This document shows positions 17,132 through 25,730 of a DNA stretch of 64,000 nucleotides, one piece after another (the stretch's first letter is position 1; every line of letters starts with the position of its first letter). The stretch is from the NCBI RefSeq assembly GCF_029360705.1, contig NZ_JARKMX010000004.1, forward strand, positions 558,001-622,000. Reading direction: 5' to 3'. The position numbers and the translations under genes were made by a program. Source of the DNA: Paraflavitalea pollutisoli. GTDB taxonomy: Bacteria; Bacteroidota; Bacteroidia; Chitinophagales; Chitinophagaceae. Below the pieces are notes generated by a model. The model was not told the DNA's origin. It searched no databases and saw only the letters and a program-made list of their open reading frames with translations.

Positions 17132-19501
17132 ATGAAATATTCACTCATCGCCTGGCTACTCCTGGTAGCCAGCCTGTCATCCTTTGCTCAAAACAACACC
17201 CAGACGGTCTCTGGCACCGTCATCGACAAAGCGTCCGAGCGGCCACTCACCAACGTGTCGGTCAGCATCGTCGGCTTGCGCATCGGCGCCTCCACCGATT
17301 CCCTGGGTCGATTTGTGCTGCCATCCGTTCCGATCGGACGTCATCAGGTAAGCTTTACGTACGTGGGCTACAAGACCGTTACCATCCCCGAAGTGCTCGT
17401 CACCAGCGGAAAGCAGGTGGTCCTCGACGTGCCCCTCGATCAGCAGATTGCTGCCTTGAATGCCGTAACGGTTACTGCAGGTAAGGTGCGCAAGGGTATG
17501 GCATCCAATGAATTTGCTGGTAGTAGTGCGCGCTCTTTCAGCATGGATGACGTAACGCGTTACGCTGGCGGGCGCAACGACCCCGCCAAGCTCGCGAGCA
17601 ATTTTGCCGGCGTTGCCAACACCAACGATTCACGCAACGATATCGTGGTACGGGGCAATTCACCCACCGCGGTACTCTGGCGCATGGAGGGAATTCCAAT
17701 CCCCAATCCCAATCACTTTTCAACCCTTGGTACTACCGGAGGCCCGGTAAGCGCGCTCAATACCAACGCCCTCAAGAACTCCGATTTCTATACCGGCGCT
17801 TTTCCGGCTGAGTTTGGAAACGCTACCGGCGCCGTGTTCGATATCGGTTTGCGTACCGGCAACAAAGACAAGTTGGAGAAGACTATCCAGCTGAACATGT
17901 TCAGCGGACTGGAAGCGATGCTCGAAGGGCCGCTGGGTAAAAAGGGGAATGGCTCGTCTTTCCTGGTAGGCTACCGGTATTCCTTTGCGCAGATCGGACA
18001 GTCGCTCGGGTTCGACATCGGTACCGACGCCGTTCCTAAATACCAGGACCTGATCTTCCACCTCAATTTTGCCAAAGGCAAACTGGGCAAGTTTAGTTTG
18101 TTTGGCATGGGCGGTACCAGCAGCATCGACATGATCGGGGCCGACATCGATTCCACCGATCTCTTCGCCAACAAAGACGAAGACACCTATTATAAATCGA
18201 AGATCGGATTGGTGGGGTTAAAACACACGCTCGATCTGGGGCGCAACAGCTACCTGCGGACCCTTGTTTCCTACTCGTATGTCAGCAACGAAGGCGATAT
18301 CTATAAATACAATGAAGGGCAGCCCGAAAGGCAGTACATGACCGACCAATCGACCGTCAATACCGGCCTGCGTTTCTCCTCTTTCATCAATTCTAAGATC
18401 AATACCCGCTTTACGTTGCGTGGGGGGATGCTGGCCGAGTTGATCGGGCTCAATACGAAGATGCTGACGCGTGAGGACCGACCCGATTGGGAAACGGTTC
18501 GTGATTATGATGGCAATGCCTGGTTGTTGCAGCCGTACGTGCAGGGCAAATACCGCTTTACGGAAAAGCTATCGCTCAATGCAGGCCTGCATGGCATCTG
18601 GTACGGTATGAATGAGACATCGGCAATCGAGCCTCGGGCTTCGTTGAGTTACCAGCTGGCGTCCAATCAAACCATCACCCTCAGTTATTGCATGCACCAC
18701 CAGCAGCAGCCGTTGCCGGTATACCTGTACCAGGAAAGAAAGCCGGACGGAAGCTATGATCGGCGCAACCGCGACCTCGACTTCACCCGGGCGCAGCATT
18801 ATGTGTTGGGGTACGATTGGGCTTTTGCACGTGACTGGCGCCTGAAGGCGGAAGCGTACCACCAAAACATCAGCAATGTGCCGGTAGAGCGCACGCCCAG
18901 TGGGTTTTCTGTGCTGAACAGTGGGGCCGATTTCTCTTTTCCCGAAAAGGCAGGCCTGGTGAATGGTGGTACCGGCACTAATACCGGCATAGAGTTGACC
19001 CTGGAAAAGTTCTTCAGCCGTGGGTACTACCTGCTGACGACCGCTTCCTTCTTCGATGCCAAATACAAGGGGAGTGATGGCATCGAACGCAATACAGCTT
19101 TCAACAACAAGGCGGTCGTGAATGTACTGGCGGGCAAAGAGTGGAAGATGGGACCCGGCGGACGCAATGCGTTTACCATCGATATCAAGGCCACGCAGTC
19201 GGGCGGCCGTTATTTTACCCCGATCGATGTGGAGCGGTCAGCGGCCACCGGATTCGAGCAATTGGATGAAAGCCGGTACAACAGCCAGCAGTTTAGCAGT
19301 TACTTCCGGTTGGATACCCGTTTCGGAATCCGCCTCAACAGCGCGAAGCGCAAGCTCTCCCATACTTTCTACCTCGATATACAGAATGTAACCAATCGTG
19401 AGAATGTATTCATACAGCGATACAACCGGGTCATGAAGCAGGTGGGGGTAGTAAACCAGGTAGGGTTCTTTCCGGATATCCTCTACAGGTTGCAGTTTTA
19501 A
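17132..19501 (+). CDS. TonB-dependent outer-membrane receptor
   Basis: 789 residues with signal peptide MKYSLIAWLLLVASLSSFAQ, a carboxypeptidase-regulatory-like domain (about 25-110), a plug (about 130-250, with 'NDIVVRGNSPTAVLWRMEGIPIPNPNHF' and 'FPAEFGNATGAVFDI') and a 22-strand-type barrel ending in the aromatic 'ILYRLQF' expected for BAM recognition. This type, with 'SPxGxxWRxEGIPIPNPNHF', is common in Bacteroidota without a SusD partner. It lies downstream of a LytS/LytTR pair with which it may be co-regulated. Ligand unknown. Confidence 0.9.
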   Translation: MKYSLIAWLLLVASLSSFAQNNTQTVSGTVIDKASERPLTNVSVSIVGLRIGASTDSLGRFVLPSVPIGRHQVSFTYVGYKTVTIPEVLVTSGKQVVLDVPLDQQIAALNAVTVTAGKVRKGMASNEFAGSSARSFSMDDVTRYAGGRNDPAKLASNFAGVANTNDSRNDIVVRGNSPTAVLWRMEGIPIPNPNHFSTLGTTGGPVSALNTNALKNSDFYTGAFPAEFGNATGAVFDIGLRTGNKDKLEKTIQLNMFSGLEAMLEGPLGKKGNGSSFLVGYRYSFAQIGQSLGFDIGTDAVPKYQDLIFHLNFAKGKLGKFSLFGMGGTSSIDMIGADIDSTDLFANKDEDTYYKSKIGLVGLKHTLDLGRNSYLRTLVSYSYVSNEGDIYKYNEGQPERQYMTDQSTVNTGLRFSSFINSKINTRFTLRGGMLAELIGLNTKMLTREDRPDWETVRDYDGNAWLLQPYVQGKYRFTEKLSLNAGLHGIWYGMNETSAIEPRASLSYQLASNQTITLSYCMHHQQQPLPVYLYQERKPDGSYDRRNRDLDFTRAQHYVLGYDWAFARDWRLKAEAYHQNISNVPVERTPSGFSVLNSGADFSFPEKAGLVNGGTGTNTGIELTLEKFFSRGYYLLTTASFFDAKYKGSDGIERNTAFNNKAVVNVLAGKEWKMGPGGRNAFTIDIKATQSGGRYFTPIDVERSAATGFEQLDESRYNSQQFSSYFRLDTRFGIRLNSAKRKLSHTFYLDIQNVTNRENVFIQRYNRVMKQVGVVNQVGFFPDILYRLQF

Positions 19502-19775
19502 TAGGCAGTTGCAGGGTCGGGAGGTGTGGTGACCTGAGTGCCCGTATCAAAAAATGTTGGGCCTGTTTTAAAACATCCATGGGGCATGTTCGTCTACCGG
19601 ATTAGTAAGTAGCATGCCTCAGTTGTCGAGAGGCGCCACCATGCCCGAGGATACAGCCATTGAATTACAAATAGAAAAACCAAAGCCTGTGCAAGCCCCG
19701 ATGCCTGCTCTCATGCAAGGGGTTTGAGTCGATGGGAAGAGGTGCTTGCCAGGCTATTTTAAACCAAACTGAAAT

Positions 19776-20351
19776 ATGAAGTCAATTCCTTTTTTAATTG
19801 GATTTGTGTTGATTGTGCCGTCTGTCGATGTTTTTTCTGCAGGTACAAAGCGCTCGGTTCAGCAGGTGAGTAGGCACGGTGTCGGGGCCTTGTTGTATGC
19901 TGAGCAGGCGATACTGCACGACTCGATCAAAGAAGATATCTGTCATGAAGCGAGTGTGATTTGGGTAGGTGGTCCGGCAGGCTCGGATCCGATATCCCGG
20001 CTGGCGGTGGAGATGATCATGTGCAATACCAGGTTTATCTCCGTGGCGAATGCCTGGTACCGGGTGTCATCGCCAGGGTTGAGGCATGCTGGCGCTGTCG
20101 GGCAGGCGGCAGGTGGATTGGGTGGAGGGCTTCGTGGGCGGCTGTCGGTGGGGGATGGAAGAGGGCTGTCGTTGGCGCCGCTGAGTAGTGGTGGTATATT
20201 GGTGACCCTGTTTGGCGAAGAGGCAGGTATTTTGGCGGAATCGGGAGAAGACGGTTCGCCCGAAATGGCCATCGTAGTAGAACGCTATGCAGATGTGCAG
20301 GTGCCCAAATCGCAATGGCAGAGAAGTCAGTTGCGGGTAGTGGCTGGGTAG
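19776..20351 (+). CDS. Uncertain small exported protein
   Basis: A 191-codon frame with a plausible signal peptide (MKSIPFLIGFVLIVPSVDVFSAG) but no recognisable domain; residues about 100-140 are very Gly-rich (AAGGLGGGLRGRLSVGDGRG). The opposite strand is also open over the same stretch, which weakens the call. The 274 bases before it (19502-19775) hold no clear gene or hairpin. May be a young or decaying gene. Low confidence. Confidence 0.35.
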   Translation: MKSIPFLIGFVLIVPSVDVFSAGTKRSVQQVSRHGVGALLYAEQAILHDSIKEDICHEASVIWVGGPAGSDPISRLAVEMIMCNTRFISVANAWYRVSSPGLRHAGAVGQAAGGLGGGLRGRLSVGDGRGLSLAPLSSGGILVTLFGEEAGILAESGEDGSPEMAIVVERYADVQVPKSQWQRSQLRVVAG

Positions 20352-20444
20352 TGTTGTTCATTTCCTGTAGTGGCTGGAAAATGTAGTTCAGTTGCGGCAT
20401 ATAGCCCTGCTCGTCGCTATAACGCATAATAAATTTCTTATCAG

Positions 20445-20482
20445 TTTCTAATGCAGGCCCTCCCGATTAGGGGTTATTTTTG
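20445..20482 (+). promoter_or_regulatory. Promoter region of the OmpR-type regulator with TTTCTAAT
   Basis: TATTTTTG at 20475-20482 fits the -7 box, predicting a start near 20489 and a leader of about 47 nt. TTTCTAAT at 20445-20452 lies 22 bp upstream of it, near the -33 position, so a protein bound there could affect initiation. The spacing to a good TTTG is not met. Confidence 0.4.
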
Positions 20483-20535
20483 TAGATGTTCCGTTGCCGA
20501 AATGTTGCGGAGCTGGCACAAATAAATAGAACTGT

Positions 20536-21210
20536 ATGAAGGTATTATTGGTTGAAGATGAGGCAGCTGTGGCAACAATGCTGAAAAAGGGTTTAAGTGA
20601 AAGTGGGTATGCGGTAACAGTTGCTCCTGATGGTCGATCGGGGCTTGATATGGGTACTTCCAGCTCTTACGATGTCATGATCCTCGACATTATGTTACCA
20701 GGAATCAATGGTCTGGAGTTGTGTAAAATGCTGCGTCGCGATGGTATCGATACACCGATTCTCATGCTGACAGCGCTGGGTACTACCGAAAACATCGTGG
20801 CTGGCCTCGACAGTGGCGCCGACGATTACCTGGTGAAGCCGTTCAAATTTGCCGAATTGGAAGCTCGCCTGCGTACCCTTAGCCGTCGCAAAGCTGGGGC
20901 CGCCAAAGCCAACGACCTCCTTCATATTGGAGATATAACCGTCAATACCGCCGCCAAGAATGTGATCCGCAACGGCAAAGAGATTGCGCTCACCTCTACC
21001 GAATACCGCTTGCTCGAATTCATGGTGCGCAACCGGGGCAGGGTTCTGTCACGTATCGAGTTGCTGGAAAATGTTTGGGGTATCGACTTCAATATGGGGA
21101 CCAATGTCGTAGATGTATACGTCAACTACCTTCGCAAGAAACTGGGCAACGAAAACGACCGCAAGCTGATACATACCGTGATCGGCATGGGGTATATTAT
21201 AAAAGAGTAA
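20536..21210 (+). CDS. OmpR/PhoB-family response regulator
   Basis: 224 residues: receiver domain 1-118 (acidic pocket Glu7-Asp8, phospho-acceptor Asp51, Lys in 'DYLVKPFKF') and OmpR-type winged helix 127-222 ('LTSTEYRLLEFMVRNRGRVLSRIELLENVWG', 'VDVYVNYLRKKLG', 'IHTVIGMGYIIKE'). The kinase gene starts 6 nt after its stop, so the two are a classic pair. A TAnnTTTG box at 20475 and a TTTCTAAT octamer at 20445 lie upstream. Target genes are not evident. Confidence 0.93.
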   Translation: MKVLLVEDEAAVATMLKKGLSESGYAVTVAPDGRSGLDMGTSSSYDVMILDIMLPGINGLELCKMLRRDGIDTPILMLTALGTTENIVAGLDSGADDYLVKPFKFAELEARLRTLSRRKAGAAKANDLLHIGDITVNTAAKNVIRNGKEIALTSTEYRLLEFMVRNRGRVLSRIELLENVWGIDFNMGTNVVDVYVNYLRKKLGNENDRKLIHTVIGMGYIIKE

Positions 21211-21216
21211 GTACCC

Positions 21217-22590
21217 ATGCGCATACAGATCAAGACGAGCTTGCTTTTTACCTTCATTACAGCCGGGATCATCCTGTTCCTGAGTCTGACCGTTTACTAT
21301 TTCGCCAGCCGTTTTACTTACAATGACTTCCTCAAACGGCTGGAGCTACGTGCCAGGATTACCGCCCGCATCCATTTCGAAGGTGACGAGTCCACCACGG
21401 CCGCCTTCCAGGAGCTTCGCGAGCAATACCTCTCGGCTCTCCCCAATGAAAGATTCTTTATTCTTCGATACGACAGTGTATCCGGATCGGTAAAGAATGA
21501 TACGGGGCCGCAATTGCCACAATCGTTCTATGAGGCCATTGTCGATAACAAGGGGCAGACGACCTTCAAGCTGGTAGATCATGTGCACTACGCCGGTATC
21601 CTTCATCGCGACCGGCATAATGATCATTTTCTGGTGATCAGTTCGGCCACCAATTTATACGGCGAAACCGTTATCAGCAACTTGCGGGAGATATTGGTTA
21701 TCACATTTATTACATCGGTTATTGTTGTTTTTACTGTTGGTATATTTTTCTCTCATAAGGTCTTCGCGCCGGTACGGCAGATCATGAACCAGGTGAAGGA
21801 CATCAGTGTCCAAAACCTGCATTTGCGGTTGAAAGAAGGGGATGGGAAAGATGAGCTGACGGAACTCTCCCGCACCTTCAACAACATGCTCGACCGGCTG
21901 GAAGCCTCCTTCGAAACCCAAAACAATTTCGTGAGCAATGCCTCCCATGAGTTCAGAACACCACTGACGTCTATCATCGGGGAAGCCGAAATCGCCTTGT
22001 CCAGGGAACGGTCGTGTGAGGAATATCAGCAAACCCTCCAGGTGATACAGCAGGAAGCGTCACGCCTGCAGCATGTGACCAAGGGGTTGCTGCAGTTGGC
22101 GCAGTCAGGTTTTGATGGCAAAAAACAGGATTGGGGTTTCATCCGGATCGATGAACTGATCATGAATGTCAAGCGCACTACCGATGAGATCGAACCCAAT
22201 AACCGCGTCAAGGTCTCTTTGCAGATGCCCGAACTGGAGAAGCTGGTGACCGTACAAGGCAATGAACACCTACTGCACCAGGCTTTGAGTAATATTGTAT
22301 TAAATGCTTGTAAATACTCTGATAATAAATCTGTTTTGCTTTCGCTAACTACCTCCGAAAATAGGATCATCATCGTGATAGTGGATGAGGGAATTGGCAT
22401 TCCGGCGGGCGAGGTGAAGTACATTTTTGATCCATTCTTCCGGGCTTCCAACACCAATCGATACGAGGGATATGGTATTGGATTGCCGCTGACCCATACG
22501 ATTATCCGGCTGCACAAAGGCGATATCAGGATCCAATCCCGGGAGGGGAAGGGGACAACGGTGATTGTCACATTACCGTCGATCTGTTGA
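21217..22590 (+). CDS. HAMP-domain sensor histidine kinase
   Basis: 457 residues. Two membrane helices (about 8-30 and 158-179) bracket a periplasmic sensor of about 125 residues; a HAMP linker (about 180-232) leads to the dimerisation domain with His244 in 'ASHEFRTPLTSI' and an HATPase with N-box 'ALSNIVLNACKYS', 'DEGIGIPAGEV' (G1), 'FRASNTNRYEGYGIGLPL' (F/G2). Partner of the regulator 6 nt upstream. The periplasmic domain has no recognised ligand motif; the order regulator-kinase is the OmpR-family norm. Confidence 0.92.
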   Translation: MRIQIKTSLLFTFITAGIILFLSLTVYYFASRFTYNDFLKRLELRARITARIHFEGDESTTAAFQELREQYLSALPNERFFILRYDSVSGSVKNDTGPQLPQSFYEAIVDNKGQTTFKLVDHVHYAGILHRDRHNDHFLVISSATNLYGETVISNLREILVITFITSVIVVFTVGIFFSHKVFAPVRQIMNQVKDISVQNLHLRLKEGDGKDELTELSRTFNNMLDRLEASFETQNNFVSNASHEFRTPLTSIIGEAEIALSRERSCEEYQQTLQVIQQEASRLQHVTKGLLQLAQSGFDGKKQDWGFIRIDELIMNVKRTTDEIEPNNRVKVSLQMPELEKLVTVQGNEHLLHQALSNIVLNACKYSDNKSVLLSLTTSENRIIIVIVDEGIGIPAGEVKYIFDPFFRASNTNRYEGYGIGLPLTHTIIRLHKGDIRIQSREGKGTTVIVTLPSIC

Positions 22591-23058
22591 TAAAACAACG
22601 CCAGGCGATTTTCTTCAAATCTATCAACTCACAATTGGGCCGAATGCCACCAGGCACCCAGCCTCTGCAATAATCAGCCGTTCAGGTATCCGGGCAATGA
22701 GAAAAGCCGCTTGGTAATGGTTTTATTATGTTAAGTAAGGAGTTGGTTGCAGACGGCCATCACAGTAATCTAAGAAAGCGATGAGAAAATGGTCGCATTA
22801 TGTGGTGCTCATATAAATAATTGATTATAAATTATATGTGGCCTATTTATATCAACGGGTAAAATTGAACCAACCTCCCTGTGTTTAAGTTTGCAGCCAA
22901 TGTCCGGGTAATCGCCACACATTTCTTATGCCGTTTTAATAACATTTATCTGTTTCTAATCGCCATCTCATTATCTTCTAATTGGTCCTTTAAGCCAGCC
23001 TAATGGCCGTGGTGCAATTTTGTAATCGAAAACCAATAATCGTTACAAAATAGATACC
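22591..23058. other. AT-rich intergenic region with promoter-like elements
   Basis: 468 bases without a gene. It is markedly AT-rich in the middle: an inverted repeat CATATAA (22810-22816) / TTATATG (22832-22838) flanks a run of A and T. TAAGTTTG at 22886-22893 fits a -7 box. TTTCTAAT at 22953-22960 and TCTAAT at 22977-22982 lie further down, and CAATTTTG at 23015-23022 with TTTA at 22989 is the closest promoter-like pair to the stress-protein gene. Confidence 0.5.
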
Positions 23059-23622
23059 ATGAGAAATGTATTGATCCCTACAGATTTTTCTGTAGCCTCT
23101 ATTGAACTGGTTGATAAAACAGCCCAAACATTGGAAGGTGAGTCGCTGAACATTATCCTGTTTCATGCTTTTGAGATTCCCTTTTTCGTGAGCGATGTAT
23201 TCGATCTCCGCGGAAAATTACCCTATGCCGAGTTGGTGACCGAGCCCTTCCGCAATGCCTGCAAGCGCGCAAAGCTGCAGTATCCCAAGACCATTCGCAG
23301 CATCGTCATTCGGCATCAATACGGCAGCACAGCCGCGGTTTTCCGAAACTTCGTTGATGCCAATGATATCGACCTCATTGTGTGCCCGGATTTCTTTGTA
23401 TTCCAGTCGGTCCATACCGGTAGTGTGAACCCGGTAGCCATGTTCCAGAAAGGCGGCGTACCGATGATGAAAGAGTTTAAGCTGAAGCGGAAAACAGCCG
23501 AAGAATCGGCCTCCAAACCAGCTGTGGCAGAACCCAGATTTGAAGAATACACCAAAGAAAAAAATTATGCTGTTAAAGAAGAACATCCCGTTCCGGTACA
23601 TATTCGGCAAAATACAGTATGA
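23059..23622 (+). CDS. Universal stress protein-like protein
   Basis: 187 residues. The first ~140 match the USP fold ('RNVLIPTDFSVASIELV' with the N-terminal Asp, then 'FRNFVDANDIDLIVCPDFFVF'), but there is only one domain and the nucleotide-binding Gly-rich GxxGxxS motif is not visible, so ATP binding is doubtful. A charged C-terminal tail of about 40 residues follows and its coding part overlaps the bestrophin start by 56 nt. Likely co-expressed with that channel. Function in stress is inferred from the family. Confidence 0.72.
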   Translation: MRNVLIPTDFSVASIELVDKTAQTLEGESLNIILFHAFEIPFFVSDVFDLRGKLPYAELVTEPFRNACKRAKLQYPKTIRSIVIRHQYGSTAAVFRNFVDANDIDLIVCPDFFVFQSVHTGSVNPVAMFQKGGVPMMKEFKLKRKTAEESASKPAVAEPRFEEYTKEKNYAVKEEHPVPVHIRQNTV

Positions 23623-24487
23623 GCTACTGGTCATACTCATCTATACCTCCATTATCGCGCTATTGCACGAATTTGACCGGGTATTGCCCATATCGATCCC
23701 GCTGGCCATTCCGGCCTTATTGGGTACTGTGATCTCCTTGCTCCTGGGTTTCCGGAGCAACCAGGCTTATGACCGCTGGTGGGAAGCCCGGCACATCTGG
23801 GGGGCCATCGTAAACGAATCACGCACCCTGGCCCGCCAAATCCTGACCTTCACGGATGTCGTGGAAGAGGGCGATGACGTCCAGTATTTTCGCGACCGGA
23901 TGATCCGCCGGCAGATCGCCTGGAATTACAGCCTGGGGCAAAGTCTGCGGGGGATGAGCCCGACACAAGGATTGGAGAAATACTTCAGTAAACGCGAGCT
24001 CGAGAGCCTCGGGAACTATACCAATGTGCCGTCGGCTATCCTGGAAATGCATGGTCGGGAGTTGAAAAAAGCCCTGGAAAATGGGTGGATCAACCGGTAC
24101 CAGCAGGTTGAACTGGACCGTACACTGACGCGGCTTTGTGATGCGATGGGCAAGTGTGAACGGATCAAGAATACGGTTTTCCCGCACACCTACAGCCTGT
24201 ACATTCATTTTGCCTTATTGCTGTTCATCAGCCTGCTGCCTTTCGGTGTGATCGAATATTTCGGGTTTCTGGAAATTCCTCTCGTAATGGCGGTTTCCGC
24301 GAGCTTTCTGCTGATCGAAAAGATGGCCATCCACCTGCAAGATCCGTTCGAAAACAAGCCCACGGATACACCCATGACGACCATTGCCCGTAACATTGAG
24401 CGTGACCTGCGACAGATGATGCGCGACAACGAGGGGCCAACTATCCAGGAGTTTGAGCGACCAGCAAGGGCCTTCTACGTATTATAA
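23567..24487 (+). CDS. Bestrophin-like (UPF0187) anion channel
   Basis: Start taken at the ATG 23567 (MLLKKNIPFRYIFGKIQYEL), which aligns with usual bestrophin N-termini; an upstream TTG would add nine residues. 306 residues with four membrane segments (about 20-42, 45-65, 210-232, 235-255) and the family blocks 'LLGFRSNQAYDRWWEARHIWGAIVNESR' and 'LQDPFENKPTDTPM'. Bacterial homologues form pentameric pores that conduct ions, cations in the one crystallised. Its first 56 nt overlap the stress-protein gene in another frame. Terminator at 24520. Confidence 0.9.
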   Translation: MLLKKNIPFRYIFGKIQYELLVILIYTSIIALLHEFDRVLPISIPLAIPALLGTVISLLLGFRSNQAYDRWWEARHIWGAIVNESRTLARQILTFTDVVEEGDDVQYFRDRMIRRQIAWNYSLGQSLRGMSPTQGLEKYFSKRELESLGNYTNVPSAILEMHGRELKKALENGWINRYQQVELDRTLTRLCDAMGKCERIKNTVFPHTYSLYIHFALLLFISLLPFGVIEYFGFLEIPLVMAVSASFLLIEKMAIHLQDPFENKPTDTPMTTIARNIERDLRQMMRDNEGPTIQEFERPARAFYVL

Positions 24488-24519
24488 ATTATTGTCATTG
24501 TATCCTTTGTTTTATCTAA

Positions 24520-24553
24520 AAAAGGGTGCTTCAAATGCCTGAAGCACCCTTTT
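24520..24553 (+). terminator. Terminator after the bestrophin gene
   Basis: Perfect 14-bp stem, AAAAGGGTGCTTCA (24520-24533) pairing with 24540-24553, with a six-base loop and a terminal T run. It insulates the next gene. Confidence 0.85.
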
Positions 24554-24663
24554 CATATTCGGAGGTAGGGGCGTTTAAAAATCGTATACGCGATTCTCAG
24601 GGCCTTCATTTTTAAGCCATTTTGGGGGGATTTTTGGCTGATTTCCCCAAATTAGCCCTCCGC

Positions 24664-24672
24664 TGTGTATAA
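24664..24672 (-). promoter_or_regulatory. Isolated DnaA-box-like 9-mer
   Basis: TGTGTATAA on the plus strand is TTATACACA on the minus strand, a match to the TTATnCACA DnaA box. It lies 26 bp upstream of the first TCTAA motif. No second box was seen nearby, so on its own it does not define an origin. Confidence 0.25.
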
Positions 24673-24689
24673 GTAATAACATTCCTCTT

Positions 24690-25244
24690 TCTAATGTTAG
24701 TTAGTTTTGGTCTAAACGGCTCCCCATGCGCACCATTCAGATAGCTGAAGACACCTACAAATTCTTACAGTCTAAAGCAATTCCCTTTGAAGAGCAACCA
24801 GATGACACCATTAAAAGACTCCTGGGGGTAGGTGAGAAATCTATTGAAAATCAGACAACTATCAATAATTCTAATGATTCTAATGCTCTTAAAGGGGAGT
24901 TACCGACCGAAGAAAAGACCATAAACACTCAGCAGTCTAGCAGGCAAAGCCTGAGGGACTTCTATTCTAATATATTAGATAAGCATAACTCTAAATCAAT
25001 GGAAAGCGGGAGAGAATCTGCTCTAAACAACCACAATTCTAATAAATCATTAGAAAACCGCTCTAATCTCAGCCATTTATTAGAGGACAACTCTAATTCT
25101 AATCAATTAAATCATTCTAATTCTAAAGAGTTATCGCTAGAGGGTTCTAATTCTAAACTCCATTCATCTAACCTATTTGACTCTAATATTCCTGTAAATC
25201 AACCAGTAGTATCGTCTACGGAAAAGTATTCTAATATTTCTAAC
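24690..25244 (+). repeat. Dense array of TCTAA motifs through a promoter and coding region
   Basis: TCTAA starts at 24690, 24711, 24771, 24870, 24879, 24966, 24990, 25022, 25038, 25062, 25092, 25098, 25116, 25122, 25146, 25152, 25167, 25182, 25230 and 25239 (20 copies, 12 as TCTAAT). The complement TTAGA occurs at 24975, 25050 and 25080. At 24966-24979 the two orientations form a perfect 14-bp palindrome. Chance expectation for one strand is about 0.5 copy. Seventeen copies are in frame as Ser-Asn or Ser-Lys, one is out of frame and two are upstream of the gene. Confidence 0.85.
24702..24716 (+). promoter_or_regulatory. -7 box of the RHH/RAMA gene, flanked by TCTAA copies
   Basis: TAGTTTTG at 24702-24709 fits TAnnTTTG and predicts a start near 24716. 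One TCTAAT (24690) lies just upstream of the box and one TCTAAA (24711) at the start site, an arrangement expected for an autoregulated promoter if the product binds TCTAA. Confidence 0.4.
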
Positions 25245-25571
25245 TCAGGAGGAACAGCCAAAGGCAAAAAGAAACCTAAAACAAGTTTGCCAGAACTAGT
25301 CAGAGATGGCCTGGTGAAGGAGAATGAGCGGGTTTATTTCCAAAACTACCGGGGCGTCAAATTTCCGCAATACGAAGTGACGGTTGCCGACGGACAGCTT
25401 AAATGGAATGGCAACCGGTACTCGATGAGTGACCTGGCCAGCAAAATACTGAAGGACCTGGATCCAAAACAGGATAATGATTTCGTTCGTGGACCTGTTT
25501 TATGGGTGAATGCGGCCGGCAAAACAATGGCCGATCTCTGGGACATTTACCTGGCGAAAAAAGGAGTGTAG
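24726..25571 (+). CDS. RHH (SeqA-N-like) and RAMA-like domain protein with Ser/Asn linker
   Basis: 281 residues in three parts. Residues 1-36 (MRTIQIAEDTYKFLQSKA...DDTIKRLLG) read as a ribbon-helix-helix segment similar in spacing to the SeqA N-domain. Residues about 40-175 are disordered, rich in Ser and Asn, encoded by the TCTAA array. Residues about 187-277 (LPELVRDGLVKENERVYF, VTVADGQLKWNGNRYSMSDLASKIL, GPVLWVNAAGKTMADLWDIYL) resemble the RAMA domain, proposed to read modified DNA beside restriction and methylase modules. So a DNA-binding protein, probably multimeric. No methylase or nuclease gene is adjacent. The linker DNA is far more AT-rich than its neighbours. Domain calls are by eye. 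Confidence 0.65.
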   Translation: MRTIQIAEDTYKFLQSKAIPFEEQPDDTIKRLLGVGEKSIENQTTINNSNDSNALKGELPTEEKTINTQQSSRQSLRDFYSNILDKHNSKSMESGRESALNNHNSNKSLENRSNLSHLLEDNSNSNQLNHSNSKELSLEGSNSKLHSSNLFDSNIPVNQPVVSSTEKYSNISNSGGTAKGKKKPKTSLPELVRDGLVKENERVYFQNYRGVKFPQYEVTVADGQLKWNGNRYSMSDLASKILKDLDPKQDNDFVRGPVLWVNAAGKTMADLWDIYLAKKGV

Positions 25572-25730
25572 CCATCCCCAGGCTGTTCTCTGAAACGTTT
25601 AAGACGTCCCTACGTCAATCTGTTGCAGGTTTATTGGCAGGTTAGTCAAGTGAGGGAAGACCCAGGATGGCTGTTAACAGCTGTTGAGTCATTCAGTAAT
25701 AACCTGGAACAGGCCCCAGGAATCGGTTAT

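Noticed and set aside
24870-25244. CRISPR array from repeated TCTAA units
   Set aside because: Units are 5-6 bp, spacing is irregular (6 to 87 bp), most lie in one reading frame, and there are no conserved 20-50-bp repeats or cas genes.
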